Notes: generated from the letters alone by a model not told the origin. A stretch of DNA of 64,000 bases from Bacillota bacterium (GCA_023461435.1 JAEYLC010000025.1:33511-97510); one strand, 5' to 3'. Positions 25,352-34,471 are shown, counted from the first letter of the stretch. A program made the numbers and translations.

Positions 25352-26296
25352 ATGAGAGATAAAGTTATGATTGTCGGCGGGGGACGCATGGGTTCCGGTA
25401 TTACCGCTATGAGCGCACTTGCCGGCAATAAAACAATCATTGTGGACGTCAGCAAAGATCAGGCTGACGCTGCTGTGCAGAAAGCCGAAGAGACCATTTC
25501 TTTTTTAGCTGAAAACGGGCTTGCAGAAAAAGACGATGCAAAACGCGCCGTCGATCTGCTTGAGAGTTCAGCGTCTTTAGAAGAAAGCTGCAGTCAAGCT
25601 TGTTTTGTCATCGAGGCGATCATTGAGCATCTTGAAACCAAACAGAAACTTTTTTCACAACTTGACGAATTGCTGCCCAAAGACGTGATCATTGCAAGCA
25701 ATACGTCTGGCCTATGCATTACGGATATTGCTTTGTTAACGAAAAATCCTGAGCGTACAATAACGACACACTTTTGGTTCCCTGCCCATCTGGTACCGCT
25801 GGTTGAAGTGGTCATGGGAAACCGTACAGACGAGAAAACGGCAGATACGGTATGCGCCATGCTGAAAAAATGGAACAAGGAGCCGGTGATCGTGAGAAAG
25901 GACCTGCCGGGCCAACTCGCAAACCGTATTCTTCAGGCCATGATACGCGAAGCGGCATATATTGTTGATTCGGGACTGGCAACGGCCGAGGACGTTGACA
26001 AGGCGATTAAAAATGGCCCGGGTATCAGACTGCCTGTCTGGGGGGTGCTGGAGCATGTTGATGCAGTCGGCTTGGATATATGCAAACCGGTGCAAGAGAG
26101 TGTGCTGCCGGAGTTGTATAATGAAAGCAAACCGACACCGCTGATGGATCGGATGTTCTCGCGTGGAGACCGCGGCTTTTTATCCGGTAAAGGGTTTTAT
26201 GACTGGCATAAAAAAAGCATGGAAGCGCTTCTGCAGGAACGTGACGAGTTTTTAATTGCTGAATGCAAGCGGCGGAAGAAAAAAGAACAGGAATAG
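25352..26296 (+). CDS. 3-hydroxyacyl-CoA dehydrogenase-family protein, possibly L-gulonate 3-dehydrogenase-like
   Basis: Encodes 315 residues. The NAD-binding motif VGGGRMGSGI is at the N terminus, IASNTSGLCITDIA and the catalytic-type TTHFWFPAHLVPLVEVV in the middle, then the C-terminal helical domain (KDLPGQLANRILQAMIREA, KNGPGIRLPVWGVLEHVDAV, GFLSGKGFYDW). The catalytic His sits in HFWFPA where fatty-acid enzymes have HFFNPA. There are no CoA-pathway neighbours, and single-subunit members of this length include lambda-crystallin, which oxidises L-gulonate. In a sugar-acid array that reaction is the better guess. It starts 4 nt after the lactonase. Confidence 0.75.
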   Translation: MRDKVMIVGGGRMGSGITAMSALAGNKTIIVDVSKDQADAAVQKAEETISFLAENGLAEKDDAKRAVDLLESSASLEESCSQACFVIEAIIEHLETKQKLFSQLDELLPKDVIIASNTSGLCITDIALLTKNPERTITTHFWFPAHLVPLVEVVMGNRTDEKTADTVCAMLKKWNKEPVIVRKDLPGQLANRILQAMIREAAYIVDSGLATAEDVDKAIKNGPGIRLPVWGVLEHVDAVGLDICKPVQESVLPELYNESKPTPLMDRMFSRGDRGFLSGKGFYDWHKKSMEALLQERDEFLIAECKRRKKKEQE

Positions 26297-26429
26297 GTTT
26301 GTATAGCCGCATTGGATGAGAAAAAAGGCTCGTCACATGTCGATTAATATGAAGAGATCAGTCATGTCTATTGGTTATGATCTTGTATTTTTTACACGGC
26401 ATTCATGAAGAAATCGTAAGGATAGTTGA

Positions 26430-27092
26430 ATGAAACGATTTGTATTATATTTTGCAGGTCTATGTTTTTTGGCATTCGGTGTTGTGCTGAACACCAAAAC
26501 AGGCCTCGGTGTGCAAGCGGGAATATTGCTGCCATTTGTGCTTTCTTCAATCACGGGAATAACACTGGGCACACTGACAATCATGCTGCATATCGTTTTG
26601 ATATCATTACAGGCCATCATCACAAGGCGCATAAATATGAAGGTTATACTTCAGCTGCCTGTGACCTTATTGTTTGGTCAGGCCATCGATTTACTTAACG
26701 GATTATTGGATTTCGAGGCTACAAATATATTTATATCAGGTTTGGTTTTATGTTTGGCAATGATTTTTGCTGCTTTTGGCATGATGCTGTCGGTGAGTAT
26801 GAAGATCGTTCCCGTTGCGCTGGATGGATTTGTGAAAACAGTTAGCGAACATTTTGCGTTTGCGATCGGACGGGTTAAGATTTTCTTCGACAGCTCATTG
26901 GTTATGGTATCAATTGTATTAAGCCTTATATTTGCCGGTGAGATTATCGGTGTTGGTGTCGGAACGGTCGTTGCTGCATTCCTTATTGGCCGCATCGGAG
27001 CTTTCTTTCTGCCGTGGATCAATAGACTGTATAAAGTTGAGGCGTCTCCGCTTGGCTATGATAAGAGAGACAAGTCGCCGAAAGATAACTAA
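26430..27092 (+). CDS. YczE/YitT-like integral membrane protein
   Basis: Encodes 220 residues with five or six membrane spans. The start RFVLYFAGLCFLAFGVVLNTKTGLG (quoted in part), the LGTLTIMLHIVLI segment and GVGVGTVVAAFLIGRIGAFF are typical of the YczE/DUF6198 family. Its function is not established; several members sit beside transporters or catabolic genes. It might act as an accessory exporter or channel for an intermediate. A 133-nt gap precedes it without clear promoter or hairpin. Confidence 0.65.
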   Translation: MKRFVLYFAGLCFLAFGVVLNTKTGLGVQAGILLPFVLSSITGITLGTLTIMLHIVLISLQAIITRRINMKVILQLPVTLLFGQAIDLLNGLLDFEATNIFISGLVLCLAMIFAAFGMMLSVSMKIVPVALDGFVKTVSEHFAFAIGRVKIFFDSSLVMVSIVLSLIFAGEIIGVGVGTVVAAFLIGRIGAFFLPWINRLYKVEASPLGYDKRDKSPKDN

Positions 27093-27150
27093 AGAAATTA
27101 AAAGCGCGAATACACCTCAGTGTGTATCATCGATAAATAGGAGAATGGAT

Positions 27151-28224
27151 ATGAAACTTAAAGATACATACAAATATTCACTTGTGATTCCGACCAGCAT
27201 GGGGGTGCGCATCACGCCCGTCGACCGGCAGCCGGTGAATATGAGCAATATGTACACGATGCAGTCGACGAGCGCGGAGAGCAATGTTGGCAACGTATCG
27301 GCAGCTTTGGGGGAACGGGTCAAGCTTTTGACGACGTTTGTCAAAGACAGTGAGATTGCATATTTCATTAAAAGCGAGCTGAGAAAAAGAAACATTGAAT
27401 TTGAGGGCGTTGACGTGCCGCAGGGCGGCCCATGGGGGTACCGGCACCAGTTCAACATCGCAGACAGCGGCTTTGGTATGCGGGGGCCCCGCGTGCTCAA
27501 CGACCGCGCCGGCGAAGTAGGAAAGACTTTGAACGTCGAGGACTTTGACCTTGCACGGATATTCGAGGAAGAAGGCGCGGCGATCGTGCACATGTCCGGT
27601 CTCATTGCGGCCTTGTCTCATGAGACAAGTGTATTTTGTCTCGAAATTGCCAAAGCGGCAAAGAAGGCGGGAACGCGTATCTGCTTTGATCTTAATTACC
27701 GCGCATCGGTCTGGGTAAACAGGGAAGAAGAATTGCGCGACGTATTTTCACAGATCGCAGGGCTAGCCGACATACTGATCGGCAACGAAGAAGACTTCCA
27801 GCTGGCGCTTGGCATCGACGGCCCGGAAGCGGGCGGCAATGGGATATCAAACAAGATAGACGGGTTCAAAGAAATGATCGGCCGCGTGAAAAAGGCGTAT
27901 CCGAACGCATCCGTGTTTGCGACAACGCTGAGGGAGGTGATCAACGCGAATATGCACATGTGGGGTGCGGTTACGCTGTGCGGCGATGATTGGAACGTTA
28001 TTGAACCGCGGAAGATACCTGTGTATGACCGCATCGGCGGTGGAGATGGTTTTGTAGGCGGATTCCTGTATGGCATATTGCAGGGCTGGGCGCACGAAAA
28101 ATGGGCGCAGTTCGGCTGGGCAACGGGTGCGCTTGTGGCCACGCTGGCGACAGACTACGGACAGCCGGTGAGTGAAAACATGGTCTGGGCGATCTATCAG
28201 GGCAACGCCAGAGTCAAGCGATAA
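27151..28224 (+). CDS. PfkB-family sugar-acid kinase, 2-keto-3-deoxygluconate kinase-like
   Basis: Encodes 357 residues. The ATP/catalytic motif YDRIGGGDGFVGGFLYG is the DRIGxGD form characteristic of 2-keto-3-deoxygluconate (KDG) kinases rather than the DTTGAGD of fructokinases. Further kinase features are FDLNYRASVW and LIGNEEDFQLALG. The N-terminal substrate loop is SAESNVGNVSAALG, with Glu-Ser where most members have Gly-Gly, so the substrate may differ from KDG. ATG 27151 (rather than 27145) is set by AGGAGA six bases upstream. It should phosphorylate the acid made by the upstream enzymes. Confidence 0.8.
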   Translation: MKLKDTYKYSLVIPTSMGVRITPVDRQPVNMSNMYTMQSTSAESNVGNVSAALGERVKLLTTFVKDSEIAYFIKSELRKRNIEFEGVDVPQGGPWGYRHQFNIADSGFGMRGPRVLNDRAGEVGKTLNVEDFDLARIFEEEGAAIVHMSGLIAALSHETSVFCLEIAKAAKKAGTRICFDLNYRASVWVNREEELRDVFSQIAGLADILIGNEEDFQLALGIDGPEAGGNGISNKIDGFKEMIGRVKKAYPNASVFATTLREVINANMHMWGAVTLCGDDWNVIEPRKIPVYDRIGGGDGFVGGFLYGILQGWAHEKWAQFGWATGALVATLATDYGQPVSENMVWAIYQGNARVKR

Positions 28225-28253
28225 GAAAATATATATATCGAAAGGAAATATCA

Positions 28254-29702
28254 ATGAACAAAGCAGATATTGGTCTCATTGGCCTGGCGGTCATGGGTGA
28301 AAATCTGGTGATGAATATGGAAAGTAAAGGATTTACGGTGGCCGTATATAACAGAAGCACGGAGAAAGTCACCAGTTTCACGGAGGGGCGTGCCAAAGGC
28401 AAGAATATTATCGGCACTTACACGATTGAGGAGCTTGTGAGCAGCCTCAAAGCACCCAGGAAAGTGATGATTATGGTTAAGGCCGGCCAGCCGGTTGATG
28501 CGTTTATCGATAAACTCATACCGCATCTTGACAAAGGCGATATCATCATTGACGGCGGCAATTCACATTATCCCGACACCATTAGAAGAGCGAAATATGT
28601 GGAGGAAAAAGGACTGCTATATATCGGTACAGGCGTCAGCGGCGGCGAGGAAGGCGCGCTTAAAGGGCCATCAATTATGCCGGGCGGGTCACCCGGTGCA
28701 TGGCCGGCAGTCAAGCCCATATTTCAGGCGATATCGGCGCAAGTCGATGGGAGCCCGTGCTGTGACTGGGTAGGTGCAGACGGTGCCGGACACTTTGTCA
28801 AGATGGTGCACAACGGCATCGAGTACGGTGACATGCAGCTTATTTGTGAGGCGTATCAGCTCATGAAAACGCTGCTTCACATGTCGGCGGACGAGATGCA
28901 CGACGTGTTTAAGGAATGGAACGAAGGCGTACTCGATAGCTATCTTATAGAGATCACGCGCGATATACTTGCATACAAGGATGAAGATGGAACACCCATC
29001 GTTGATAACATACTCGACACGGCTGGACAGAAGGGGACGGGGAAATGGACGGCGATTTCGTCGCTTCATGAAGGCATACCGCTGACGCTGATAAGCGAAG
29101 CGGTATACGTGCGGTGCCTGTCGGCGATGAAAGAGGAACGTATCGCCGCGTCAAAAGTGCTCTCTGGCCCGGAAACAGGCTTTGACGGCGATAAAAGCGT
29201 ATTCATAGATGATATCATGAATGCGCTGTACATGGCCAAGATCGTATCGTACGCGCAAGGGTATTCACTGCTCAGAGCGGCGGCGGACACGTATGGATGG
29301 GATTTAAACTACGGCGGTATTGCGCTGATGTGGCGCGGTGGCTGTATTATCCGCAGCGTTTTTCTTGGCAAGATCAAAGAGGCGTTCGACAGCAATCCGG
29401 CGCTTCCAAACCTGCTGCTCGATCCGTTCTTCAAAAATACGGTCGAGACATGCCAGCAGAGTATGCGCAGCGTGATGGCAGCTGCGGTCACAAATGGTGT
29501 GCCTGTGCCGGCATTTGCGGCGGCGCTCAGCTACTTCGACGGTTACCGCTGCGAGCGACTGCCTGCCAACCTGCTTCAGGCTCAGCGCGATTATTTTGGT
29601 GCGCACACGTATGAGCGCATCGACAAGCCGCGCGGCCAGTTTTTCCATACCAATTGGACGGGCGAAGGCGGCGACACGGCGGCGTCAACATATACCGTTT
29701 AA
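28254..29702 (+). CDS. gnd: 6-Phosphogluconate dehydrogenase, decarboxylating
   Basis: Converts 6-phosphogluconate to ribulose 5-phosphate and CO2 with reduction of NAD(P). It encodes 482 residues, the long dimeric form. It has the dinucleotide loop IGLAVMGENL, the substrate motifs GVSGGEEGALKGPSIMPGG and DGAGHFVKMVHNGIEYGDMQ with the catalytic Lys, and the C-terminal arm QFFHTNWTG that reaches into the partner active site. All substrate-binding residues I can check are present, so it is probably a true enzyme rather than a divergent relative. It gives the array a route into the pentose phosphate pool. Confidence 0.95.
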   Translation: MNKADIGLIGLAVMGENLVMNMESKGFTVAVYNRSTEKVTSFTEGRAKGKNIIGTYTIEELVSSLKAPRKVMIMVKAGQPVDAFIDKLIPHLDKGDIIIDGGNSHYPDTIRRAKYVEEKGLLYIGTGVSGGEEGALKGPSIMPGGSPGAWPAVKPIFQAISAQVDGSPCCDWVGADGAGHFVKMVHNGIEYGDMQLICEAYQLMKTLLHMSADEMHDVFKEWNEGVLDSYLIEITRDILAYKDEDGTPIVDNILDTAGQKGTGKWTAISSLHEGIPLTLISEAVYVRCLSAMKEERIAASKVLSGPETGFDGDKSVFIDDIMNALYMAKIVSYAQGYSLLRAAADTYGWDLNYGGIALMWRGGCIIRSVFLGKIKEAFDSNPALPNLLLDPFFKNTVETCQQSMRSVMAAAVTNGVPVPAFAAALSYFDGYRCERLPANLLQAQRDYFGAHTYERIDKPRGQFFHTNWTGEGGDTAASTYTV

Positions 29703-29717
29703 GAGGAAACGATACGT

Positions 29718-30998
29718 ATGCAGATTAATGAACAAGTCATAACAGCTACGGGGCCAATGGGTGTATCGGAAAAAGAGCTGGAGGACGCGTTGAAAGCATC
29801 TTTGCCGGATGATATTAATTCGCTTAAAAAGGTACTGCTCGTGCCGCCCGACGCGACACGAGCGCATTCGGGCGCGGGAAAGATCACAAGCATCTATTAC
29901 CATTTGCTGAAAGATACATGCGATGTGTTCGTACTGCCGGCGCTCGGTACACATGTGGCGATGACGGAAGACGAGTGTACAAGAATGTTTGGCGATATAC
30001 CATATGAGCGGTTTATCGTGCATAACTGGCGCACGGATGTGGTTAATGTGGGAGAAGTGCCAGAGAATTTTGTGACGGAGATATCCGAAGGCGCCGTATG
30101 CCAGCCGATTGTTGTCGAGATCAGCAAGCATCTGCTTGACCCATCGTATGACATGGTTCTGTCTATTGGGCAGGTCGTGCCGCACGAGGTGGTTGGCATG
30201 GCAAACTATACGAAGAACATACTTGTGGGGTGCGGCGGTAGCCGTATCATCAACGCGTCGCATATTCTGGGCGCGTTCTACGGTATGGAACGGCTGATGG
30301 GCAAGGATTCCAGTCCGGTCAGGAAGCTATTCGATTATGCGGAGGCGCATTTTCTCAAAGACATACCATTAGGCTATGTACTCACCGTCACCACGGCGGA
30401 AAAGGACGATATCCATATCCACGGCTTGTATATCGGGCGGGATCGCGCGCTGTTTGAACAGGCGGTCGCGCTCAGCCAGCAGAAGAACCTGGTGTTTACA
30501 GACACACCGTTCAGAAAGGTCGTTGTGTATCTTGACCCGGAGGAGTTTAGGAGTACATGGCTTGGCAATAAAGCGATATACCGCACGCGCATGGCGATTG
30601 CGGACGGCGGTGAACTGCTGATACTCGCGCCCGGTGTTGAACGGTTTGGCGAAGACCCTGAGATTGATAAACTGATCAGGAAATACGGATATACAGGAAA
30701 GAAGAATATCATAGCGTGCTGTAACAAAAATTCCGATATCCAGCAGAACATGTCGGCCGCGGCGCACCTGATACACGGATCGTCGGACGCACGATTCAAG
30801 ATCACTTATTGTCCGGGGCATTTGACAGAAGAAGAGGTGACCAGTGCTGGCTTTTCTTATATGCCGTGTGACAAGGTGATTGAGAAATATGATCCCGATA
30901 CGTTGACAGACGGGTACAACACAATGCAGGACGGCGAGGAGATATACTATATCAGTAATCCTGCCATAGGGCTGTGGGCTGATAGAGCGAGGTTTTAA
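29718..30998 (+). CDS. LarA-family nickel-pincer racemase/epimerase (2-hydroxyacid)
   Basis: Encodes 426 residues, full length for LarA. LarA racemises lactate with a nickel-pincer nucleotide tethered to a lysine; homologues act on other 2-hydroxyacids including aldonates. The tether and metal ligands are conserved: His156, Lys166 and His182 show the 10- and 16-residue spacing of His174, Lys184 and His200 in lactate racemase, and GTH (His79), Asp45 and Arg48 match its other active-site residues. The cofactor genes larB, larC and larE are not in the window and must be elsewhere. Beside gnd, a lactonase and a KDG-type kinase, C2 epimerisation of an aldonate fits better than lactate. Confidence 0.82.
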   Translation: MQINEQVITATGPMGVSEKELEDALKASLPDDINSLKKVLLVPPDATRAHSGAGKITSIYYHLLKDTCDVFVLPALGTHVAMTEDECTRMFGDIPYERFIVHNWRTDVVNVGEVPENFVTEISEGAVCQPIVVEISKHLLDPSYDMVLSIGQVVPHEVVGMANYTKNILVGCGGSRIINASHILGAFYGMERLMGKDSSPVRKLFDYAEAHFLKDIPLGYVLTVTTAEKDDIHIHGLYIGRDRALFEQAVALSQQKNLVFTDTPFRKVVVYLDPEEFRSTWLGNKAIYRTRMAIADGGELLILAPGVERFGEDPEIDKLIRKYGYTGKKNIIACCNKNSDIQQNMSAAAHLIHGSSDARFKITYCPGHLTEEEVTSAGFSYMPCDKVIEKYDPDTLTDGYNTMQDGEEIYYISNPAIGLWADRARF

Positions 30999-31033
30999 TT
31001 TAATAAGATATAAGTCACTTAAGGGAGGAAACC

Positions 31034-31834
31034 ATGAGCATTACGATTACGCCAATAAATACTGGGTTTTGTACGTCCAACCCCAAAACATACCATTATC
31101 ACCATTCGACACATAAGTATTATGAAAACATTCAAAGCGAGGATAAACAGCTCCCCGTGTTTGCTTATCTGCTTAATACGGACGACGGGCTTATTCTGGT
31201 GGATACGGGGATGGCATGGTCTGACCGTGCAAACGTTTATCATCATTCTGGCTCTTTGCAGCTCCCCGATCAGGCTATGCCCAAAGCTGTTGAGAAGCTC
31301 GGATATAGCTGCGACGATGTCACCAAAATAATATTTACGCATCTTCATTGGGATCACACATTCTATATGAAAGAATTTAAGAATGCCGAGTACTATGCCC
31401 AGAAAAAAGAATATGTATTTGCGATGAACCCAATACCATTATATTATAAATCATATGAATATAAGGCGCTTGGCTTAGCGGCGCCTTTCGACGGATGTGA
31501 TTTTAATCTTATTGATGGTGAGGCCGAAATCATCCCCGGCGTCCGCGTCTACCCAACGCCTGGACATACAGTTGGACACCAAGCTGTTGAAATTGACACC
31601 AAGGACGGTGTATATCACGCAATTGGTGATGCCGTATTTTTACTTGATAATCTTAAAGAGATTCCTGAGATACACTACGATATCACACCTCCATCGAGAT
31701 TCACTAATATCGTTGAATGGTGGTACAGTGTAAGGGAGATAAAGAAGCGTATGACGAGTATGGATATGCTTTTGCCAACGCATGAACCTTCACTTGTGGA
31801 AAGATTTAAAAAAACGCCGGTATTGGGATTGTAA
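31034..31834 (+). CDS. Metallo-beta-lactamase-fold hydrolase, AHL-lactonase-like
   Basis: Encodes 266 residues. HLHWDH at residues 103-108 is the di-zinc motif, with the further ligands expected in TPGHTVGHQ, AIGDAVFLL and the C-terminal THEP. The overall pattern (GLILVDTGMAW, FTHLHWDH, YPTPGHTVGH) is that of the N-acyl-homoserine lactonase branch, in which many members hydrolyse simple lactones. As last gene of the array it may open a sugar lactone rather than a quorum signal. AAGGGAGG precedes the ATG and a terminator follows. Confidence 0.8.
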   Translation: MSITITPINTGFCTSNPKTYHYHHSTHKYYENIQSEDKQLPVFAYLLNTDDGLILVDTGMAWSDRANVYHHSGSLQLPDQAMPKAVEKLGYSCDDVTKIIFTHLHWDHTFYMKEFKNAEYYAQKKEYVFAMNPIPLYYKSYEYKALGLAAPFDGCDFNLIDGEAEIIPGVRVYPTPGHTVGHQAVEIDTKDGVYHAIGDAVFLLDNLKEIPEIHYDITPPSRFTNIVEWWYSVREIKKRMTSMDMLLPTHEPSLVERFKKTPVLGL

Positions 31835-31883
31835 CGAGTATCTAATAGGTATATTAAACACAGCCATAAAAAGAAACAAAAGT

Positions 31884-31921
31884 ATGACTACCTTGTACGT
31901 TGTGCAGGATAGTCATTTTTT
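31884..31921 (+). terminator. Terminator of the catabolic array
   Basis: ATGACTACCT / AGG(A)TAGTCAT stem with one bulged A, then T6 (31916-31921). Confidence 0.7.
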
Positions 31922-32360
31922 GTATTCAAAGAGGAGGATAATCGCAGGCCTAAGGCTATAGGAGGTTATTGCCTATATCATAAATCTACGTCAAAATGTT
32001 TATCGGAGAGTCATTCCATAACAGACATGAAAGTGTCCGACGAAACAACAAGTTCGTTTTGGCGGGCATTTTTTATTTTGGTCATCTGTTTGTTTTGCAT
32101 CAAGCTCGGCTCTGAATCATTCGGTCTCAATACGAGGATAGTTGTAACGCCATTTTGGCTTCATACTGCCAAGCCATTGAACAATCAAACATGGATGGCA
32201 GGTCGTTGTTTTGGTATTGTCAAGCGTCGGGCAAGGTTCTCCGTCAGCGCTGTTGATTTTAAGGCCGTAACGAGTCGTCCGTGGCTATGTCCACAAATGA
32301 TAAAATATGTTATTATATTAATTAAAGAATGGATATTCGCAAGGTGAAGGGCAAATTATT
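31922..32360. other. Gene-poor interval with no confident feature
   Basis: About 440 bases between the array terminator and the response regulator. The longest frame (32027-32347, 106 codons) has no ribosome-binding site and an unnatural composition, and the reverse strand is full of stops, so I call no gene. A short TGAAAGTGTCCG at 32029 resembles, in reverse complement, CGGACACTTTTCA near 2050. The interval may be decayed DNA. The AT-rich end (32300-32345) probably holds the response-regulator promoter. Confidence 0.4.
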
Positions 32361-33035
32361 ATGCATTATAACTGCTTGATAGTCGACGATGAAATGCCGC
32401 TTGCGGTAAGTACAAGCGAATATTTTAACATGTTTGGAATAACTGCCGCCTACGTTGGCTCCGCCGAAGAATGTATGGGCTTTCTTTCGGAGAATTCGGT
32501 GGACTTACTTCTGCTGGATATCAACCTCTGCGGCGATTCGGGTTTTACTCTTTGCAAGGCATTGCGTCAGGATTACGATTTACCGATTCTTTTTATCAGT
32601 GCACGGACAAGCGATGACGATGTGTTGATTGCTCTTAATATCGGGGGTGACGATTATATCAAAAAGCCGTATTCGCTGAGCGTGTTGCTTGCAAAAGTGA
32701 GGGTGTATTTAAAGCGGTTTTGCCCAGACAAAGCGGAGGACGCTTATGAGAATGAGAATTTTAAATTGGATTTTGCGACGGAGTGCCTCACGGTTTCGGG
32801 TGCAGAGGTGGCTTTGAACCCCATGGAGTATAAGCTGCTGGGTTATTTGATTCACAATAAAGGGCGTGTCATACCAAAAGAGGAATTGTTCGAGGAGGTT
32901 TGGGGAGATAAACTGACCGGAGATGGCACGCTGAACGTTCACATACGTCATTTGCGCGAGAAAATTGAAATAAATCCGGAAAACCCCATATATATCAAAA
33001 CATTGTGGGGGCGCGGTTATTTATTTAAAGCATGA
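32361..33035 (+). CDS. OmpR/PhoB-family response regulator
   Basis: Encodes 224 residues. The receiver domain has acidic residues Asp9-Asp10, phospho-acceptor Asp53 (LLLLDINLCG), Ser80 and Lys102. The C-terminal winged helix has LNPMEYKLLGYLIHNKGRV and HIRHLREKIEINPENP ending in the family-typical TLWGRGYLF. It overlaps the kinase gene by 4 nt. It probably binds the TTTAAGGAA direct repeat upstream of the ABC exporter genes. Confidence 0.93.
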   Translation: MHYNCLIVDDEMPLAVSTSEYFNMFGITAAYVGSAEECMGFLSENSVDLLLLDINLCGDSGFTLCKALRQDYDLPILFISARTSDDDVLIALNIGGDDYIKKPYSLSVLLAKVRVYLKRFCPDKAEDAYENENFKLDFATECLTVSGAEVALNPMEYKLLGYLIHNKGRVIPKEELFEEVWGDKLTGDGTLNVHIRHLREKIEINPENPIYIKTLWGRGYLFKA

Positions 33036-34282
33036 AGATTCAAAGACTAATCACATCAATAATCATTCTGTTTTTGATATTGGCAGCGGCGACATATATG
33101 CTTCTCCGGCATAATCAACCGAACCCGATCGATGTGCCACAGATCAACGATGCGATCAAGACCGCTGAAGAGTATATTGGCGCGGATATGAACGGTGCGT
33201 TTTCGCAAAAGGAGTATGGCTTTAAATTCACTGTTCTTGATGCAAACGGAGCCGTTTTATACCGCAATGACAATCAAGCCGCCATCACCTCTTATGACGC
33301 GATTGCATCGGGAGGCTCCGCCATCAGCTTCCGCGGCGGCATGTTTCTGTTGACCTCGGATTTTAGCGGTATTATGACAAGTATTCAAAACACAGTTTTG
33401 TTGTGCGCACTTTGCGTATTGCTTCTGTCAGCTCTGCTGTGCGCGGCATATGTTGTATACCTTGATAGAAAAATTATACGGCCATTTTGGAAAATGCGCA
33501 CATTTGCAAGAAATGTGGCAGGCGGCAATTTTGATATCCCTCTGGAAATGGACAGAGACAATCTGTTTGGCGCATTCACTGAAAGTTTTGACCTGATGCG
33601 GACGGAATTGAAACTTGCCAAGGAGAACGAACGTGTCGCGTCGCAAAGCAAGAAGGAGCTTGTGGCATCCTTAAGCCATGACATCAAGACTCCGCTCGCG
33701 TCGATAAAAGCGCTTACCGAACTGCTCGAGATTTCCAAATGCGATGCAGATCAACATCAAAAGCTAAAAACGATCGATCAAAAAATTGAGCAGATCAGCC
33801 TGCTGACCAACAATCTTTTTCATGCAACGCTTGAGGAACTTTGCGAACTTAGTGTCTCCGTCATTGAGCATGAAAGCCATGTGCTTGAAAAGCTCTTGCG
33901 AACTGCCGATTATGAAGGCAGGCTGACAATCTGTCATATAGTCGAAGCCATCATTGATTGTGATCCACTGCGTACCCAACAGGTTTTTGACAATATCTTC
34001 GGTAATTCGTACAAATATGCCGGAACGGACATCAACGTTGATTCGTCTGTTGAGAGCGGATTTTTATTACTGACCATTCGAGACAGCGGCGGCGGCGTAC
34101 CTGAAAGCGAGCTGCCGCTGATTACGCACAAATTTTACCGAGGCACAAACGCCGCGCAAAAGAGCGGATCGGGCCTTGGCCTTTACATGTGCAATTATTT
34201 TATGACGCAAATGGGCGGACACATGGAGGCTTTCAATTTGTCGGGCGGATTCGCCGTTACCCTGTATTTCAAATTAAGCTAA
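33032..34282 (+). CDS. Sensor histidine kinase
   Basis: Encodes 416 residues. Membrane spans at about 6-24 and 118-142 enclose a 90-residue extracellular sensor, so it is not an intramembrane-sensing (BceS) type despite the adjacent exporter. A HAMP-like segment leads to the dimerisation/phosphotransfer helix with His216 in SLSHDIKTPLASIKAL, then the ATPase with N box DNIFGNSYKYA, DSGGGVPESELPLI and GSGLGLYMC. It pairs with the overlapping response regulator upstream. Confidence 0.92.
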   Translation: MKIQRLITSIIILFLILAAATYMLLRHNQPNPIDVPQINDAIKTAEEYIGADMNGAFSQKEYGFKFTVLDANGAVLYRNDNQAAITSYDAIASGGSAISFRGGMFLLTSDFSGIMTSIQNTVLLCALCVLLLSALLCAAYVVYLDRKIIRPFWKMRTFARNVAGGNFDIPLEMDRDNLFGAFTESFDLMRTELKLAKENERVASQSKKELVASLSHDIKTPLASIKALTELLEISKCDADQHQKLKTIDQKIEQISLLTNNLFHATLEELCELSVSVIEHESHVLEKLLRTADYEGRLTICHIVEAIIDCDPLRTQQVFDNIFGNSYKYAGTDINVDSSVESGFLLLTIRDSGGGVPESELPLITHKFYRGTNAAQKSGSGLGLYMCNYFMTQMGGHMEAFNLSGGFAVTLYFKLS

Positions 34283-34385
34283 AACAGAATTGATACGTCC
34301 CCGGTGATGCGTCGTTGATCGGCGGACCTCTATTACAAAACCTTATTTTTAAAGAATCCGTCAAATGCATGTGCCCGCGGATAAA

Positions 34386-34440
34386 TTTAAGGAATATTTA
34401 AGGAACAGATAAAGACTGTTAATACCAACGTTTGTATAAT
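34386..34440 (+). promoter_or_regulatory. Regulated promoter of the ABC exporter
   Basis: TTTAAGGAA occurs twice (34386-34394 and 34397-34405) with an 11-bp period, directly upstream of a weak -35 (AAGACT, 34412-34417), a 17-nt spacer and a perfect TATAAT (34435-34440). A one-helical-turn direct repeat next to a poor -35 is the usual layout for activation by OmpR-type regulators. Confidence 0.6.
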
Positions 34441-34471
34441 AAGGCCATATACATGAAAGAGGATTGAATAA

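Noticed and set aside
32027..32347. 106-codon plus-strand frame between the catabolic array and the response regulator
   Set aside because: No ribosome-binding site, odd composition and no family resemblance; more likely decayed or non-coding DNA.
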